Notes: generated from the sequence alone by a model not told the origin. DNA of 64,000 nt from Sphingomonas pseudosanguinis (GCF_014196255.1 NZ_JACIDH010000013.1:1-64000), one strand, 5' to 3'; numbered from the stretch's first letter, positions 42,642 through 52,435 are shown. Translations and numbers: made by a program.

Positions 42642-45092
42642 TTACTCCTTCTCGGGCTGCGGGTGGATGAGGTTCGTCAGGTTGGGGATGAGGTCCGCGG
42701 CCCATTCAGCGCCGCGCAGGCGCAGCCACGCCGCAAGGAAGCCCTCGCGGCCATGTTCGGCGAGGGTGCGCGCGATCGCGGATTGGTCGGTCTTGGCGGA
42801 TGCCGCGACAAGTGCGAGGCCGACTTCCGACAGGCCCAGCTCGAAGAGGCGATTGCCCTTGCGGCTCTGGCAGTAGTAGTCGCGCTTCGGTGTCGCGCGG
42901 GCGAGGATTTCGATCTGTCGGTCGTTGAGCCCAAACCGGCGATAGATCGCCGTGATCTGCGGCTCGATCGCCCGCTCGTTTGGCAGCAGCAGCCGTGTCG
43001 GGCAGCTCTCGATGATGGCGGGCGCGATGGTGCTGTTGTCGATGTCGGACAGCGATTGCGTAGCGAAGATGACGCTGGCGTTCTTCTTGCGCAGCGTTTT
43101 TAGCCACTCGCGCAATTGCCCGGCGAATGCGTCGTCATCGAGCGCGAGCCAGCCCTCGTCGATGACGAGCAAGGTCGGGGCGCCATCGAGCCGATCGCCG
43201 ATCCGGTGGAACAGGTAGGCGAGCACGGCCGGCGCCGCGCCGGTCCCGACCAGCCCCTCAATCTCGAACGCCTGGACCGACGCCGATCCGAGATGCTCGG
43301 TTTCGGCGTCGAGCAGCCGTCCGTAGGGGCCGCCGACGCAGTATGGTCGCAACGCCTGCTTCAGATCGTTGGATTGGAGCAGGACCGTGAGACCGGTGAT
43401 GGTGCGTTCCTCGACGGGCGCCGAGGCCAGCGAGGAAAGCGCCGACCAGAGATGCTCCTTCACGTCAGGCGTGATGGCGATGCCCTCGCGGATCAGGATG
43501 GCGGCGATCCAGTCGGCCGCCCATGCGCGTTCGGAGGTATCGTGGACACGGGCGAGCGGTTGCAGTGAGACCGAGGACGCCGCGCCGTCGGTCAGGTCGC
43601 CGCCGAGATCGTGCCAGTCGCCGCCCATGGCGAGCGCGGCGGCGCGGATCGAACCGCCGAAGTCGAAAGCGAAGACCTGGGAGCCTTCATAGCGCCGGAA
43701 CTGCAACGCCATGACGGCGAGCAGAACAGATTTGCCGGCGCCCGTCGGGCCGACCACCAGGGTATGACCGACGTCGCCGACGTGCAGAGACAACCGGAAC
43801 GGGGTCGAGCCCTCGGTCTTGCCGAACAGCAAGGGGGGCGACCCGAAATGCTCGTCCCGTTCCGGCCCCGCCCACACCGCTGACAGCGGGATCATGTGGG
43901 CGAGATTCAGGGTCGAGATGGGGGGCTGGCGCACGTTGGCATAGACGTGGCCCGGCAATGAACCCAGCCAGGCATCGACGGCGTTGATGGTCTCCGTCAT
44001 GGCCGTGAAGTCACGGCCCTGGATCACCTTCTCGGCGAGGCGCAGTTTCTCGTCAGCGGTGCGCGGATCATCGTCCCAGACCGTGATCGTGGCGGTTACA
44101 TAAGTCTGACCGGCGTAGTCGGCGCCGAGTTCCTGAAGCGCGAGGTCCGCGTCCGCCGCCTTGTTGGCGGCGTCGGTGTCGACCAGTGCGGACGCCTCGT
44201 TGGTCATCACCTCCTTGAGGATTGCGGCGATGCTCTTGCGCTTCGCGAACCACTGGCGGCGGATCTTGGTCAGCAGCTTGGTGGCGTCGGTCTTGTCGAG
44301 CAGGATCGCGCGCGTCGACCAGCGATAGGGGAAGGCCAGTCGATTGAGATCGTCGAGGATGCCGGGCGTGGTCGCGGTCGGGAAGCCGACGATGGTGAGA
44401 ATGCGCAAGTGCGCGGCACCGAGGCGAGGTTCGAGGCCGCCTGTCAGCGGCTGATCGGCCAGGAGTGCGTCGAGATAGACCGGGGTTTCCGGCACCCGGA
44501 CGCGATGTCGTTTGGTCGATACCGTCGAATGGAGATAGGTCAGCGTCTCGCCGCTATCGAGCCAGGCGCATTCGGGCATGAAACCGTCGAACAGCGCCAG
44601 CACGCGATCGGTCCGGTCAACGAAGACCTTAAGGGTCTCGTTCGGATCGATGCCGGTGCGTTCGCGCCCCTCGTAGAGCCAGGATTCGGTGCGCGCGGCA
44701 TCCTCGGCCGGCGGCAGATAGGTGAGCGTAAGGAAATAGCCGGAGACATAATGCGCCCCGGCCTCCTCGAAATCGGCCTTGCGCTCGGCATCGAGGAGCG
44801 CGGAGGCGGCGTCGGGAAACCGGTCCGAGGGGTAGGTCGATGCCTCGTGGCGCTGCGCTTCGACGAAGATGGCCCAGCCCGACCCGAGACGGCGGAAGGC
44901 GTTGTTGAGCCGCCCGGCGACAGCGACCAGTTCGGCCGCGACCGCCGAGTCGAGATCTGGGCCACGGAAACGCGCCGTGCGCTGGAACGAACCATCCTTG
45001 TTGAGGACGACCCCTTCGGCGACAAGCGCGACCCAGGGCAAATAGTCCGCGAGGCCGGTTGCGTTGCGGCGATATTCGGCAAGGTTCATCAT
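42642..45092 (-). CDS. trbE: TrbE, VirB4-like T4SS ATPase
   Basis: 816 aa, the usual TrbE length. Begins MMNLAEYRRNATGLADYLPW. Walker A GPTGAGKSVLLAVMAL near residue 450, Walker B LLVIDEGWLALDDD near 645, and a downstream KNASVIFATQSLSDID block are typical of VirB4/TrbE. It powers pilus assembly and DNA translocation at the inner membrane. GAGGAGGTG lies upstream of the ATG. Confidence 0.96.
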   Translation of the reverse strand: MMNLAEYRRNATGLADYLPWVALVAEGVVLNKDGSFQRTARFRGPDLDSAVAAELVAVAGRLNNAFRRLGSGWAIFVEAQRHEASTYPSDRFPDAASALLDAERKADFEEAGAHYVSGYFLTLTYLPPAEDAARTESWLYEGRERTGIDPNETLKVFVDRTDRVLALFDGFMPECAWLDSGETLTYLHSTVSTKRHRVRVPETPVYLDALLADQPLTGGLEPRLGAAHLRILTIVGFPTATTPGILDDLNRLAFPYRWSTRAILLDKTDATKLLTKIRRQWFAKRKSIAAILKEVMTNEASALVDTDAANKAADADLALQELGADYAGQTYVTATITVWDDDPRTADEKLRLAEKVIQGRDFTAMTETINAVDAWLGSLPGHVYANVRQPPISTLNLAHMIPLSAVWAGPERDEHFGSPPLLFGKTEGSTPFRLSLHVGDVGHTLVVGPTGAGKSVLLAVMALQFRRYEGSQVFAFDFGGSIRAAALAMGGDWHDLGGDLTDGAASSVSLQPLARVHDTSERAWAADWIAAILIREGIAITPDVKEHLWSALSSLASAPVEERTITGLTVLLQSNDLKQALRPYCVGGPYGRLLDAETEHLGSASVQAFEIEGLVGTGAAPAVLAYLFHRIGDRLDGAPTLLVIDEGWLALDDDAFAGQLREWLKTLRKKNASVIFATQSLSDIDNSTIAPAIIESCPTRLLLPNERAIEPQITAIYRRFGLNDRQIEILARATPKRDYYCQSRKGNRLFELGLSEVGLALVAASAKTDQSAIARTLAEHGREGFLAAWLRLRGAEWAADLIPNLTNLIHPQPEKE

Positions 45093-45106
45093 CGCGGCGC
45101 ACCTCC

Positions 45107-45388
45107 TCAGACGGACAGGTGAGCGGGGATGCGCAGATGGCGGCGGCCGACTTCGACGAAGAGCGGATCACGCTTGGCCGCCCACACCGCTGCGATATGG
45201 CCGATGGCCCAGATCGCCAGACCGACCAGCCAGAGGCGCAGGCCAAGGCCGATCGCGCCGGCGAGTGTGCCGTTCATGATGGCCAGCGCACGCGGTGCGC
45301 CGCCGAGCAGGATGTGCTCGGTCAGCGCCCTGTGAACCGGGACCGTGAAGCCCGGCACTTCGCCAAGCTGTTCGAGCGTCGCGGTCAT
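45107..45388 (-). CDS. trbD: TrbD, VirB3-like T4SS protein
   Basis: 93 aa. The sequence PGFTVPVHRALTEHILLGGAP is the VirB3/TrbD signature, followed by two adjacent membrane segments (about residues 34-72). The start ATG shares one base with the trbC stop (TGATG). VirB3-type proteins assist pilus assembly with the VirB4 ATPase. Confidence 0.93.
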   Translation of the reverse strand: MTATLEQLGEVPGFTVPVHRALTEHILLGGAPRALAIMNGTLAGAIGLGLRLWLVGLAIWAIGHIAAVWAAKRDPLFVEVGRRHLRIPAHLSV

Positions 45389-45720
45389 CAGACGAGCACT
45401 CCGCCGCCGAACGAGAAGAACGACAGGAAGAAGGAGCTGGCGGCAAAGGCGATCGACAGGCCGAAGACGATCTGAACGAGCCTGCGGAAGCCGCCGGAGG
45501 TGTCGCCGAAGGCGAGGGTCAGCCCGGTGACGATGATGATGATGACGGCGATGATCTTGGCGACCGGGCCTTCGATCGATTCCAGGATCGACTGGAGCGG
45601 TGCTTCCCACGGCATCGAGGAGCCGGAGGCATGCGCGGCCGAGGTGAACATCAGGCTCAGGGAAACGGCGGCGGTCGCGTTGGCCATAGTGCGGCAGCCG
45701 CGCGAGAGAGTGCGGATCAT
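45388..45720 (-). CDS. trbC: TrbC, VirB2-like pilin
   Basis: 110 aa. The N-terminal signal (ANATAAVSLSLMFTSAAHA) would be cleaved after AHA. The mature part has MPWEAPLQSILESIEGPVAK and two membrane helices (IIAVIIIIVTGLTLAFG; LVQIVFGLSIAFAASSFFLS), the standard prepilin layout. Maturation in RP4-type systems needs the TraF peptidase, encoded at 52504-53049. AGGAG precedes the start, which overlaps trbB by 4 bp. Confidence 0.94.
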   Translation of the reverse strand: MIRTLSRGCRTMANATAAVSLSLMFTSAAHASGSSMPWEAPLQSILESIEGPVAKIIAVIIIIVTGLTLAFGDTSGGFRRLVQIVFGLSIAFAASSFFLSFFSFGGGVLV

Positions 45721-46700
45721 GACAGGTCTCCTGTTGGGTTGGGGTTGGCCGGACGGATGCTGTAGTCGCCGTCGGGGCCGAGCCCTTCGACGCGAGTAAG
45801 TTCGGCAAGGCGGCGCGCGGAGCCGCGGCCGGAGAGGACAGCGACGAGGTCGATGGTCTCCGCGATCAGCGCGCGCGGGACCGTGATGACGGCTTCCTGG
45901 ATGAGTTGTTCGAGGCGGCGCAGCGCCCCGATGCCGGTGCCGGCATGGATGGTGCCGATGCCGCCAGGGTGGCCGGTGCCCCAGGCCTTGAGGAGATCGA
46001 GCGCCTCGGCGCCGCGCACCTCGCCGATGGGGATGCGATCGGGGCGCAGGCGCAGTGAGGAGCGGACCAGTTCGGAGAGTGTTGCGATGCCATCTTTCGT
46101 CCGCATGGCGACGAGGTTGGGCGCTGCGCATTGAAGTTCGCGCGTATCCTCGATGATGACGACCCGATCCGTAGACTTCGCCACCTCGGCGAGGAGCGCG
46201 TTGGTGAGCGTGGTCTTGCCTGTCGACGTTCCGCCGGCGACGAGGATGTTGGCGCGTGAGGCGACGGCGCTGCGGAGTATCGCGGCCTGGTCGGCGGACA
46301 TGATGCCCGCGGCGACATAGGCGTCGAGCATGAAAACCGCGACGGCGGGCTTGCGGATCGCGAAGGCGGGTGCGGCGACGACGGGTGGCAGCAAGCCTTC
46401 GAAGCGCTCGCCGGTTTCAGGCAGCTCGGCGGAGACACGCGGACTGCGCGGATGCACCTCGACCCCGACATGGTGGGCGACCAGACGCACGATGCGTTCG
46501 CCATCGGCGGCCGACATCCGCTCTCCCGTATCGGCGAGCCCCTCGGACAGCCGGTCCACCCACAGGCGCCCATCCGGGTTCAGCATGATCTCGACGACAG
46601 CGGGATCTTCGAGCAGATGGGCGATGGTCGACCCGAGTGCGGTGCGCAGCATGCGCGCCCCGCGTGCGAATGCCTCCGGCTTCTGGTTGATCGTGGTCAT
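45717..46700 (-). CDS. trbB: TrbB, VirB11-like secretion ATPase
   Basis: 327 aa. Walker [19 protein letters not shown] near residue 155-172, Asp box [10 protein letters not shown], Walker [22 protein letters not shown] (in part) and His box [11 protein letters not shown] are all those of VirB11/TrbB hexameric ATPases. It is the first gene of the trb operon, 167 bp downstream of the CopG-like gene, so that gap may hold the trb promoter. Confidence 0.96.
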   Translation of the reverse strand: MTTINQKPEAFARGARMLRTALGSTIAHLLEDPAVVEIMLNPDGRLWVDRLSEGLADTGERMSAADGERIVRLVAHHVGVEVHPRSPRVSAELPETGERFEGLLPPVVAAPAFAIRKPAVAVFMLDAYVAAGIMSADQAAILRSAVASRANILVAGGTSTGKTTLTNALLAEVAKSTDRVVIIEDTRELQCAAPNLVAMRTKDGIATLSELVRSSLRLRPDRIPIGEVRGAEALDLLKAWGTGHPGGIGTIHAGTGIGALRRLEQLIQEAVITVPRALIAETIDLVAVLSGRGSARRLAELTRVEGLGPDGDYSIRPANPNPTGDLS

Positions 46701-46733
46701 CTCGCCCCACTTTCTCGCGGGGCCGAAAAGGCG

Positions 46734-46750
46734 GTCCCCGGATCGGGGAC
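46734..46750. terminator. Small stem-loop between copG-like gene and trbB
   Basis: GTCCCCG (46734-46740), loop GAT, CGGGGAC (46744-46750): a perfect 7-bp stem. It lies in the leader of trbB on the minus strand and could attenuate read-through from the relaxase-traG unit into trb. There is no T tract, so its function is uncertain. Confidence 0.3.
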
Positions 46751-46867
46751 GATTAAAAGAGCCCTGAATCAGGCCAGTTCAACAAGTATCGCTCGTCGTA
46801 GTGGTGTGGCGTGTAAATACAGGCGAACGGCGGCGGCGCGCTGATCTTGATCCGGCGATATCAGCTT

Positions 46868-47317
46868 CTATGAAGCGGTCTTTTTCTCGCCCGCCGGCGC
46901 CTCGCCGACATCTTCGACGATCTCCTGTCTGAGCTTCGGCCCCTGCGCCAAACGGCGTCCGAGCGCGGTGATGAAGGCCTCATAGCGCTTTCCGGACATT
47001 GCCCGCGCCGCCTGAGCGGCAGGTTCGGGAAGCGCCGGCGTGGTAGTCAGCCAGAACCGGACGAACACGGCCATGGTTTCGACACTGATGCCGACATCGC
47101 GCTCGATGCGCATCAGGCGGCGATCGATCTGGTCGAGCCGTTTGGCGACCACCGCCTCCCGCCGCTGCGCGTCGTCCGGCGACAGAAAGGAGGCGATGGC
47201 GGCTTCGGCGATCAGGGAGAGCGATTGCTCGCGGCGCGCGGCGAAGTCGGAGAGCATCGCCATGACATCGGGATCGAGATAGACCGAGATCTGCGCCTTC
47301 TTCTTGCGTCCGGCCAT
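46868..47317 (-). CDS. CopG-type ribbon-helix-helix regulator
   Basis: 149 aa. The N-terminus KKKAQISVYLDPDVMAMLSD then REQSLSLIAEAAIASFL is a CopG/Arc-like ribbon-helix-helix (residues 5-45). A long helical region with RLDQIDRRLMRIERDV follows, as in the CopG proteins found between traG and trbB in Tn4371-like elements. It starts 4 bp after the traG stop and may regulate the transfer genes. Confidence 0.85.
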   Translation of the reverse strand: MAGRKKKAQISVYLDPDVMAMLSDFAARREQSLSLIAEAAIASFLSPDDAQRREAVVAKRLDQIDRRLMRIERDVGISVETMAVFVRFWLTTTPALPEPAAQAARAMSGKRYEAFITALGRRLAQGPKLRQEIVEDVGEAPAGEKKTAS

Positions 47318-47321
47318 GGCG

Positions 47322-49307
47322 CTACAGCTCCATGCCGTCGTTGGGATCGAGCGAAACCTGGTGAGCGACGCCCCGCATGACGCGGGTCAGCCGCTGATTG
47401 CGGGTTGCTTCGTCCTGGGTATCGTCGGGCAGTTCGATCTCGAACTCATTGTCGATCGGCGTCTTCTTCTCGATGGGCGTCAGCCGATTGAGTTCGGGCT
47501 GGTGACGCCGCTCGGACTCGGTCGGATCGTCATCGGGGCCGATCGGTGGGGCCGCGGCATCGCTCGCCTCGGGGCGCGCTGGCGTCGGCAGCTTGCTCCA
47601 ATCGTCTGGCCGACCTTCGGCGGGTCGTTCCAGTTTGGGGGGCGGCAGGATGCGCTCCTTGAAGCGGATGTCTTCGTAGTAGCGCGCCTTCTTTGCGCGG
47701 ATGGGCGGCGTGCCAGCGACCATGACGATCTCATCGGTGGGAGGAAGCTGCATGATCTCGCCCGGGGTCAGGAGCTGACGCGCGGTTTCCGAGCGCGATA
47801 CCATCAGGTGGCCGAGCCAGGGCGAGAGCCGGTGGCCGGCATAGTTCTTCATCGCCTTCATCTCGGTGGCGGTGCCAAGTGCATCGGAAACGCGTTTGGC
47901 GGTGCGTTCGTCGTTGGTGGCGAAGGAAACGCGCACATGGCAGTTGTCGAGGATGGAGTTGTTCGGCCCGTAGGCCTTCTCGATCTGGTTCAGCGACTGG
48001 GCGATCAGAAAGCTCTTGAGGCCGTAACCCGCCATGAAGGCCAGGGCGGATTCGAAGAAGTCGAGCCGGCCGAGCGCGGGAAATTCATCGAGCATGAGCA
48101 GCAGCCGATGACGACCGGCCTTGGCCTGTAGATCCTCGGTTAGGCGCCGCCCGACTTGGTTGAGGATCAAGCGGATCAGCGGCTTGGTGCGGTTGATGTC
48201 GGACGGCGGGACAACGAGATAGAGCGTGGCCGGGCGCTTGCCGCCCACCATGTCGGTGATCCGCCAGTCGCAGCGCCGCGTCACCTCGGCGACGACGGGA
48301 TCGCGGTAGAGGCCGAGAAATGACATGGCGGTGCTGAGCACACCGGAGCGTTCGTTGTCCGACTTGTTGAGGAGTTCGCGCGCGGCGCTGGCGATGACCG
48401 GGTGCGGCCCGGCGTCGCCGAGATGGCTGGTCTTCATCATGGCCGCGAGGGTCGACTCGATCGGCCGCTTCGGATCGGAGAGGAAGGCCGCGACGCCGGC
48501 GAGCGTCTTGTCGTCCTCGGCGTAGAGGACGTGCAGGATCGCGCCGACTAGCAGCGCGTGACTGGTCTTTTCCCAGTGATTGCGCTTTTCGAGGCTGCCC
48601 TCGGGATCGACGAGGATGTCGGCGATATTCTGGACGTCGCGGACCTCCCATTCGCCGCGGCGCACCTCGAGCAAGGGATTGTAGGCCGAGGATTTCGGAT
48701 TGGTCGGATCGAACAGCAGGACGCGGCCATGCCGGGCGCGAAAGCCTGCGGTAAGCTGCCAGTTCTCTCCCTTGATGTCGTGGACGATGGCCGAGCCTGG
48801 CCAGGTCAGGAGAGAGGGTACGACCAGACCGACGCCCTTGCCCGATCGTGTCGGTGCAAAGCACAGCACATGCTCCGGCCCATCGTGGCGGAGGTATGCG
48901 CGTTCGTAGCGGCCCAGCACCACCCCGTCAGCGCCGAGCAGCCCGGCCGCCTTCACTTCTCCCTTCTCGGCCCACCGCGCCGAGCCGTAGGTCTCGGCGT
49001 TCTTCGCCTCGCGAGCGCGCCAGACCGACATGCCGATCGCGACGGCTATGGCGATGAAGCCGCCCGACGCCGCGATCATCCCGCCCTCGGCGAAGATGTC
49101 CGGGGCGTAGGCTTCGTAGAAGTACCACCACCAGAAGAGCGCAGGCGGATAGTAGATCGGCACCCCCGCCAGAACGAACCAGGGCGAACCGAGCTGAGCC
49201 TGGAAGCCAAGGCTCCACGCGACATATTGGGTTGCCGCCCAGGTGGTGATCAGGATGATCAGAAAGACGACGGTAATCTGCCCCCAGAGGATTTTGGTCG
49301 CGGACAT
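47322..49307 (-). CDS. traG: TraG, VirD4-like coupling protein
   Basis: 661 aa. Two N-terminal membrane segments (ILWGQITVVFLIILITTWAA in part; MIAASGGFIAIAVAIGMSVW) are followed by Walker A FAPTRSGKGVGLVVPSLL near residue 150, the HDIKGENW block, Walker B LLLMLDEFPALGRLDFF and FLIAQSLNQIEKAYG. TraG/VirD4 proteins bring the relaxase-DNA complex to the T4SS channel. AAAGGAACG precedes the ATG. It lies 26 bp after the relaxase gene. Confidence 0.96.
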   Translation of the reverse strand: MSATKILWGQITVVFLIILITTWAATQYVAWSLGFQAQLGSPWFVLAGVPIYYPPALFWWWYFYEAYAPDIFAEGGMIAASGGFIAIAVAIGMSVWRAREAKNAETYGSARWAEKGEVKAAGLLGADGVVLGRYERAYLRHDGPEHVLCFAPTRSGKGVGLVVPSLLTWPGSAIVHDIKGENWQLTAGFRARHGRVLLFDPTNPKSSAYNPLLEVRRGEWEVRDVQNIADILVDPEGSLEKRNHWEKTSHALLVGAILHVLYAEDDKTLAGVAAFLSDPKRPIESTLAAMMKTSHLGDAGPHPVIASAARELLNKSDNERSGVLSTAMSFLGLYRDPVVAEVTRRCDWRITDMVGGKRPATLYLVVPPSDINRTKPLIRLILNQVGRRLTEDLQAKAGRHRLLLMLDEFPALGRLDFFESALAFMAGYGLKSFLIAQSLNQIEKAYGPNNSILDNCHVRVSFATNDERTAKRVSDALGTATEMKAMKNYAGHRLSPWLGHLMVSRSETARQLLTPGEIMQLPPTDEIVMVAGTPPIRAKKARYYEDIRFKERILPPPKLERPAEGRPDDWSKLPTPARPEASDAAAPPIGPDDDPTESERRHQPELNRLTPIEKKTPIDNEFEIELPDDTQDEATRNQRLTRVMRGVAHQVSLDPNDGMEL

Positions 49308-49333
49308 CGCAGCGTTCCTTTCTTGTTGGGTGG

Positions 49334-51073
49334 TTAGAGGCCGAGGCCGCGCTTGCGACCGAAGCTCCAGTCGACGCCGCCGTCGGCGCGCGCGACGCCG
49401 GAGACGTGTTTGCCGAGATGCTTGTCGAGGGACGGCGACCAGGGCACGAGCTGGAAACCGAGGCCGTCATCGATCATGGCGAAGCGGCCGGATGCGAGCG
49501 CAAGGCGCTGGCGATAGGCGCCGGCGACATATTCGCCGTTTCCCGCTGGCTTGAACGGCTGGCCGGTTTCGGAGCTGAGTTTGTCGGCTACGGCGTCCAG
49601 TTCGCGGCGGCGGAGTGTGTCGATCAGATTGCGGGCGAAGGTGATGCGCTGCCCCTGGCGATCGGCAAGACCTTCGCCAATCAGATGGTCGGCGCGGCGC
49701 TGCATCGCCTCCCGGACCTCGGCGCCGAATCCACCCTCCGACATGGCGACCGGCTCGCGGGCGATGGCCTGCCGGTCGAGCCACGTCGCGCCGGTCGCGC
49801 TTACCTGCTGCTTAAGATCTAGGTCTGATCGGATGGCGATCGCCACGCGGCGATCACCGCGCGAATCTTCATAGGTACGCAGTTCGACGATTGATCCCGG
49901 TCGGCTGTCACCGGCGGCGTCGAGATGCGGCAGCCTGATGTGATGCGTCCTGCCGTCCACGCCGTCGACGACGGCGTAGGCCGTCCCCTTCAGCTCGTCG
50001 TCGAGGCCGCGCGTGACCAGTCGGCCGATGACCGGCACGTCGAGGCTTTCGCCGGCCAGGACATAGTTCGTCGATCCGCGCTCGATGCCGTGCTCGACCA
50101 ATGCGCGGTGCATGCGCTTGATGATGTCACCGCGCAGCCCAAGTTCGCGCAGCACCGTCTCGGCCTCGGACTTGATGATCCATTGCCCTGGGCCGACCTG
50201 TTCGGCGACGCCGAGCACCTCCAGCCTGCGCAGCCGCCCGACTTTCAGTGCATGGAACTCGTCGGGCTGGCGGTCGGCGTCCGGGGCAAGATCAATGACG
50301 CCCGATTTTCCAGCATCGCGGACAAGCTGCCGGTCGAGCTGCGTCCAGCGTTCTGCCCCGATCTGGCTTTCGAGGGTCCGGCGGATGTCGAGATCGCTGC
50401 GCGGTCCCAGTTCCCGCGTGATGAGGTCGCGCGCCCGGTCGCGCATCCCTTCCTTGATGTAGTCGCGGGAGATCACGAGATCCTGGCCGTCGTCGCGGAC
50501 GCCGCGCACGATCAGGTGGACGTGCGGATGAGCGGTGTTCCAGTGATCGACCCCGACCCAGTCGAGCTGCGTGTCCAGATCCTTCTCCATTTGGCTGACC
50601 AGATCGCGGGTGAAGGACTTCAGGTCCGACATCTCCGCAGCGTCGTCGGGCGAGACGATGAAACGGAAGTGATGGCGGTCCTCCTCGCACCGTTCGGCGA
50701 AGACCCGGCCGTCAGCATCCTCGTTCCCCGATCCGAACAGCCGCGCCTTTTCTCCGTCACGGGTGACGCCGTCGCGGCGGAGGTAGTCGAGATGGGTGCC
50801 GAGGGGGGCGGCGCGGGCGCTATGCCGAACGACGCGGGCCTTGATGACCGCGCCGCGCGTGCGCGCGGTGATGAAGCGGTTCGCCTGGATGCTGGCGCGC
50901 TGGCCACGGCCGAAGCGGGAGCGATTGGCGGAGACGATGCGCCCGGAACGCGAGATGCCGCCGCCCGCTTTCTTTGCTGCGGCGAGGGCCTGGGCAATGA
51001 AGGGCCGGGCCGACTGGGCGCAGGCCGAGCGGATGCGCCCAGGCCGAACGCGGAACTCATGGTCATCGGCCAT
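49334..51073 (-). CDS. Relaxase with DUF3363 (VirD2/MobP-like)
   Basis: About 579 aa. The N-terminal basic region (GGGISRSGRIVSANRSRFGR) is followed by a relaxase core with HLDYLRRDGV, the RHHFRFIVSPDDA block and the metal-binding HPHVHLIVRG triplet near residue 180 (His-x-His-x-His pattern). The C-terminal DUF3363 region fills the rest. It nicks oriT and pilots the strand through the channel. The start at 51073 fits the family; upstream frame to 51208 would extend into the palindrome cluster. The first Tyr of the active site could not be assigned securely. Confidence 0.9.
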   Translation of the reverse strand: MADDHEFRVRPGRIRSACAQSARPFIAQALAAAKKAGGGISRSGRIVSANRSRFGRGQRASIQANRFITARTRGAVIKARVVRHSARAAPLGTHLDYLRRDGVTRDGEKARLFGSGNEDADGRVFAERCEEDRHHFRFIVSPDDAAEMSDLKSFTRDLVSQMEKDLDTQLDWVGVDHWNTAHPHVHLIVRGVRDDGQDLVISRDYIKEGMRDRARDLITRELGPRSDLDIRRTLESQIGAERWTQLDRQLVRDAGKSGVIDLAPDADRQPDEFHALKVGRLRRLEVLGVAEQVGPGQWIIKSEAETVLRELGLRGDIIKRMHRALVEHGIERGSTNYVLAGESLDVPVIGRLVTRGLDDELKGTAYAVVDGVDGRTHHIRLPHLDAAGDSRPGSIVELRTYEDSRGDRRVAIAIRSDLDLKQQVSATGATWLDRQAIAREPVAMSEGGFGAEVREAMQRRADHLIGEGLADRQGQRITFARNLIDTLRRRELDAVADKLSSETGQPFKPAGNGEYVAGAYRQRLALASGRFAMIDDGLGFQLVPWSPSLDKHLGKHVSGVARADGGVDWSFGRKRGLGL

Positions 51074-51082
51074 GAGGCGAGC

Positions 51083-51287
51083 CCACAATGTGCGAAAAAG
51101 TGCGTAGATACAATGCACTGGGCCTGCGGCGCACATTGCCCAAAAGCATGACAATGTGCGCGGCGCGCCAGAAATTCCTGCAAAAACAACCGCCCGACCG
51201 CCGCACAATGTGCGCCCTTTTATCCTGCCATCGTTCGGTTGTTGTGCCTGCCTCTCTCCCTTGCGCCCTCCATGTTACGCTAGGGCG
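51083..51287. promoter_or_regulatory. Candidate oriT/operator region with repeated GCACAATGTGC palindromes
   Basis: The relaxase upstream gap contains related sites: CCACAATGTGCG (51083), ACAATGCAC (51110), GCACATTG (51131), GACAATGTGC (51150) and the full palindrome GCACAATGTGC (51203-51213). A separate inverted repeat GCGCCCT/AGGGCGC lies at 51262-51268 and 51281-51287 with a 12-base loop. Repeats plus a hairpin next to a relaxase gene are what an origin of transfer or a relaxase operator would look like. No nic consensus was identified. Confidence 0.45.
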
Positions 51288-51319
51288 CGACCGGCTGCGA
51301 CGGATGCTGGACGGGCTCA

Positions 51320-52096
51320 TCACGGCGTTTCCGGGTCGGAGCGAGCGACAACAAGGGGCGTGTCCAGCGTTTCGGCTGGATCGGATGCGCGCGCCGTGAC
51401 CGGGGGCCGGCGATCGTCCGTATGTGCGTTACCCGGTCGTGAAACGACAGAACGCGCGTCAATGGACCGCACGACGAACAGCGGCGCCTCACGCCAATCT
51501 GGGGTGGGTGGCGGTGTGTTGGACGGTGAGCCGGATGGCGACGCCCCGCTGAGTTGCGGAGCGAGGAACGCGATGTAGGCGCGCGTTTCAGCAGGCAGCG
51601 CGCGGCCTGTCCGCAGATAGGCATCGTAGCGGGCAGGTCCGGCATTATAGGCACCCAGCATCGCCGGGACATCGCCGTAACGGTCAAACATTTCGCGCAG
51701 ATAGGCAGCGCCTGCGAGAATATTGTCGCGCGGATCGTAGGGATCATGACCGAGGCCATAGCGGGTGCGCAAACCCGCCCAGGTGCCGGGCATGATCTGC
51801 ATCAGCCCCATCGCACCGGCCGATGATATGGCCCGCACATCGCCCGCGCTTTCGGCGCGCTTGACGGCGACGATCCAGAGTTCGGGAATGCCGAAGCGCC
51901 GCGAAGCTTCCGCGACGAAGGCGGCGTGGGGTTCGGCTGATGTCGTGCCCAAAGCGGGTGACGTTTGCGCGATAGCGCCGCCGGCCGTGCTGGTGGCGAC
52001 GATCAGGCCGGAAAGGAGAAGGATAGCCATGCGCCGGGCGGATCGAGGCCGCCCGAGCGCACTCCGCCGGCTCGTCGATGATCGGCGAGCAGACAT
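51320..52096 (-). CDS. Lytic transglycosylase (SLT domain), conjugation-associated
   Basis: 258 aa. An N-terminal export signal (MAILLLSGLIVATSTAGGAIAQ in part) precedes an SLT fold: FGIPELWIVAVKRAESAGD with the catalytic Glu, then SSAGAMGLMQIMPGTW and LGAYNAGPARYDAYL. These VirB1-like enzymes open peptidoglycan for T4SS assembly. The C-terminal ~80 residues are Pro/Ser/Asp-rich and probably disordered. It begins 3 bp after the DUF736 stop; GAAGGAC serves as ribosome site. Confidence 0.92.
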   Translation of the reverse strand: MSARRSSTSRRSALGRPRSARRMAILLLSGLIVATSTAGGAIAQTSPALGTTSAEPHAAFVAEASRRFGIPELWIVAVKRAESAGDVRAISSAGAMGLMQIMPGTWAGLRTRYGLGHDPYDPRDNILAGAAYLREMFDRYGDVPAMLGAYNAGPARYDAYLRTGRALPAETRAYIAFLAPQLSGASPSGSPSNTPPPTPDWREAPLFVVRSIDARSVVSRPGNAHTDDRRPPVTARASDPAETLDTPLVVARSDPETP

Positions 52097-52099
52097 CGA

Positions 52100-52435
52100 T
52101 CAGTCCTTCTCGCCGCGATCGCGCGGGCGCGACCAGTGCAGCGACCAGGACGTTTTGTCGTCACCGTTCTGGAAGAGGTTGGCGCGGATCGGCTGCGGGA
52201 GTGTGGGATCGTCGAGCTGGATCGAGACGAACGCGCCGGCTTTGTCGCTGGAGCGTTTCCAGCCAGCGCCAATCTCCGGGCCGTCCTCGCCCTCGGCATG
52301 AACACGATAGTCCGGCGCGTTCTCGGTATCGCTCGGCTCGGCCGCTACCACGGCGACCGTGATGTTGAGACTTAGCGTGCGAATGCGCCCGTCATAGCCA
52401 GTCTTCAGCTTCGTGAACTCTCCGATCTGTGTCAT
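52100..52435 (-). CDS. DUF736 protein (copy in transfer region)
   Basis: 111 aa. MTQIGEFTKLKTGYDGRIRT followed by PDYRVH, EIGAGWKR and DPTLPQPIRANLF matches DUF736, a small conserved protein of alphaproteobacterial plasmids and ICEs with unknown function. AGGAG precedes the ATG. It is co-oriented with the transglycosylase. A second DUF736 gene is at 57882; the two are diverged paralogues. Confidence 0.88.
   Translation of the reverse strand: MTQIGEFTKLKTGYDGRIRTLSLNITVAVVAAEPSDTENAPDYRVHAEGEDGPEIGAGWKRSSDKAGAFVSIQLDDPTLPQPIRANLFQNGDDKTSWSLHWSRPRDRGEKD

Noticed and set aside
49925..51151. 408-aa plus-strand frame opposite the relaxase gene
   Set aside because: Antisense to the relaxase with intact HPHVH motif; no independent evidence.
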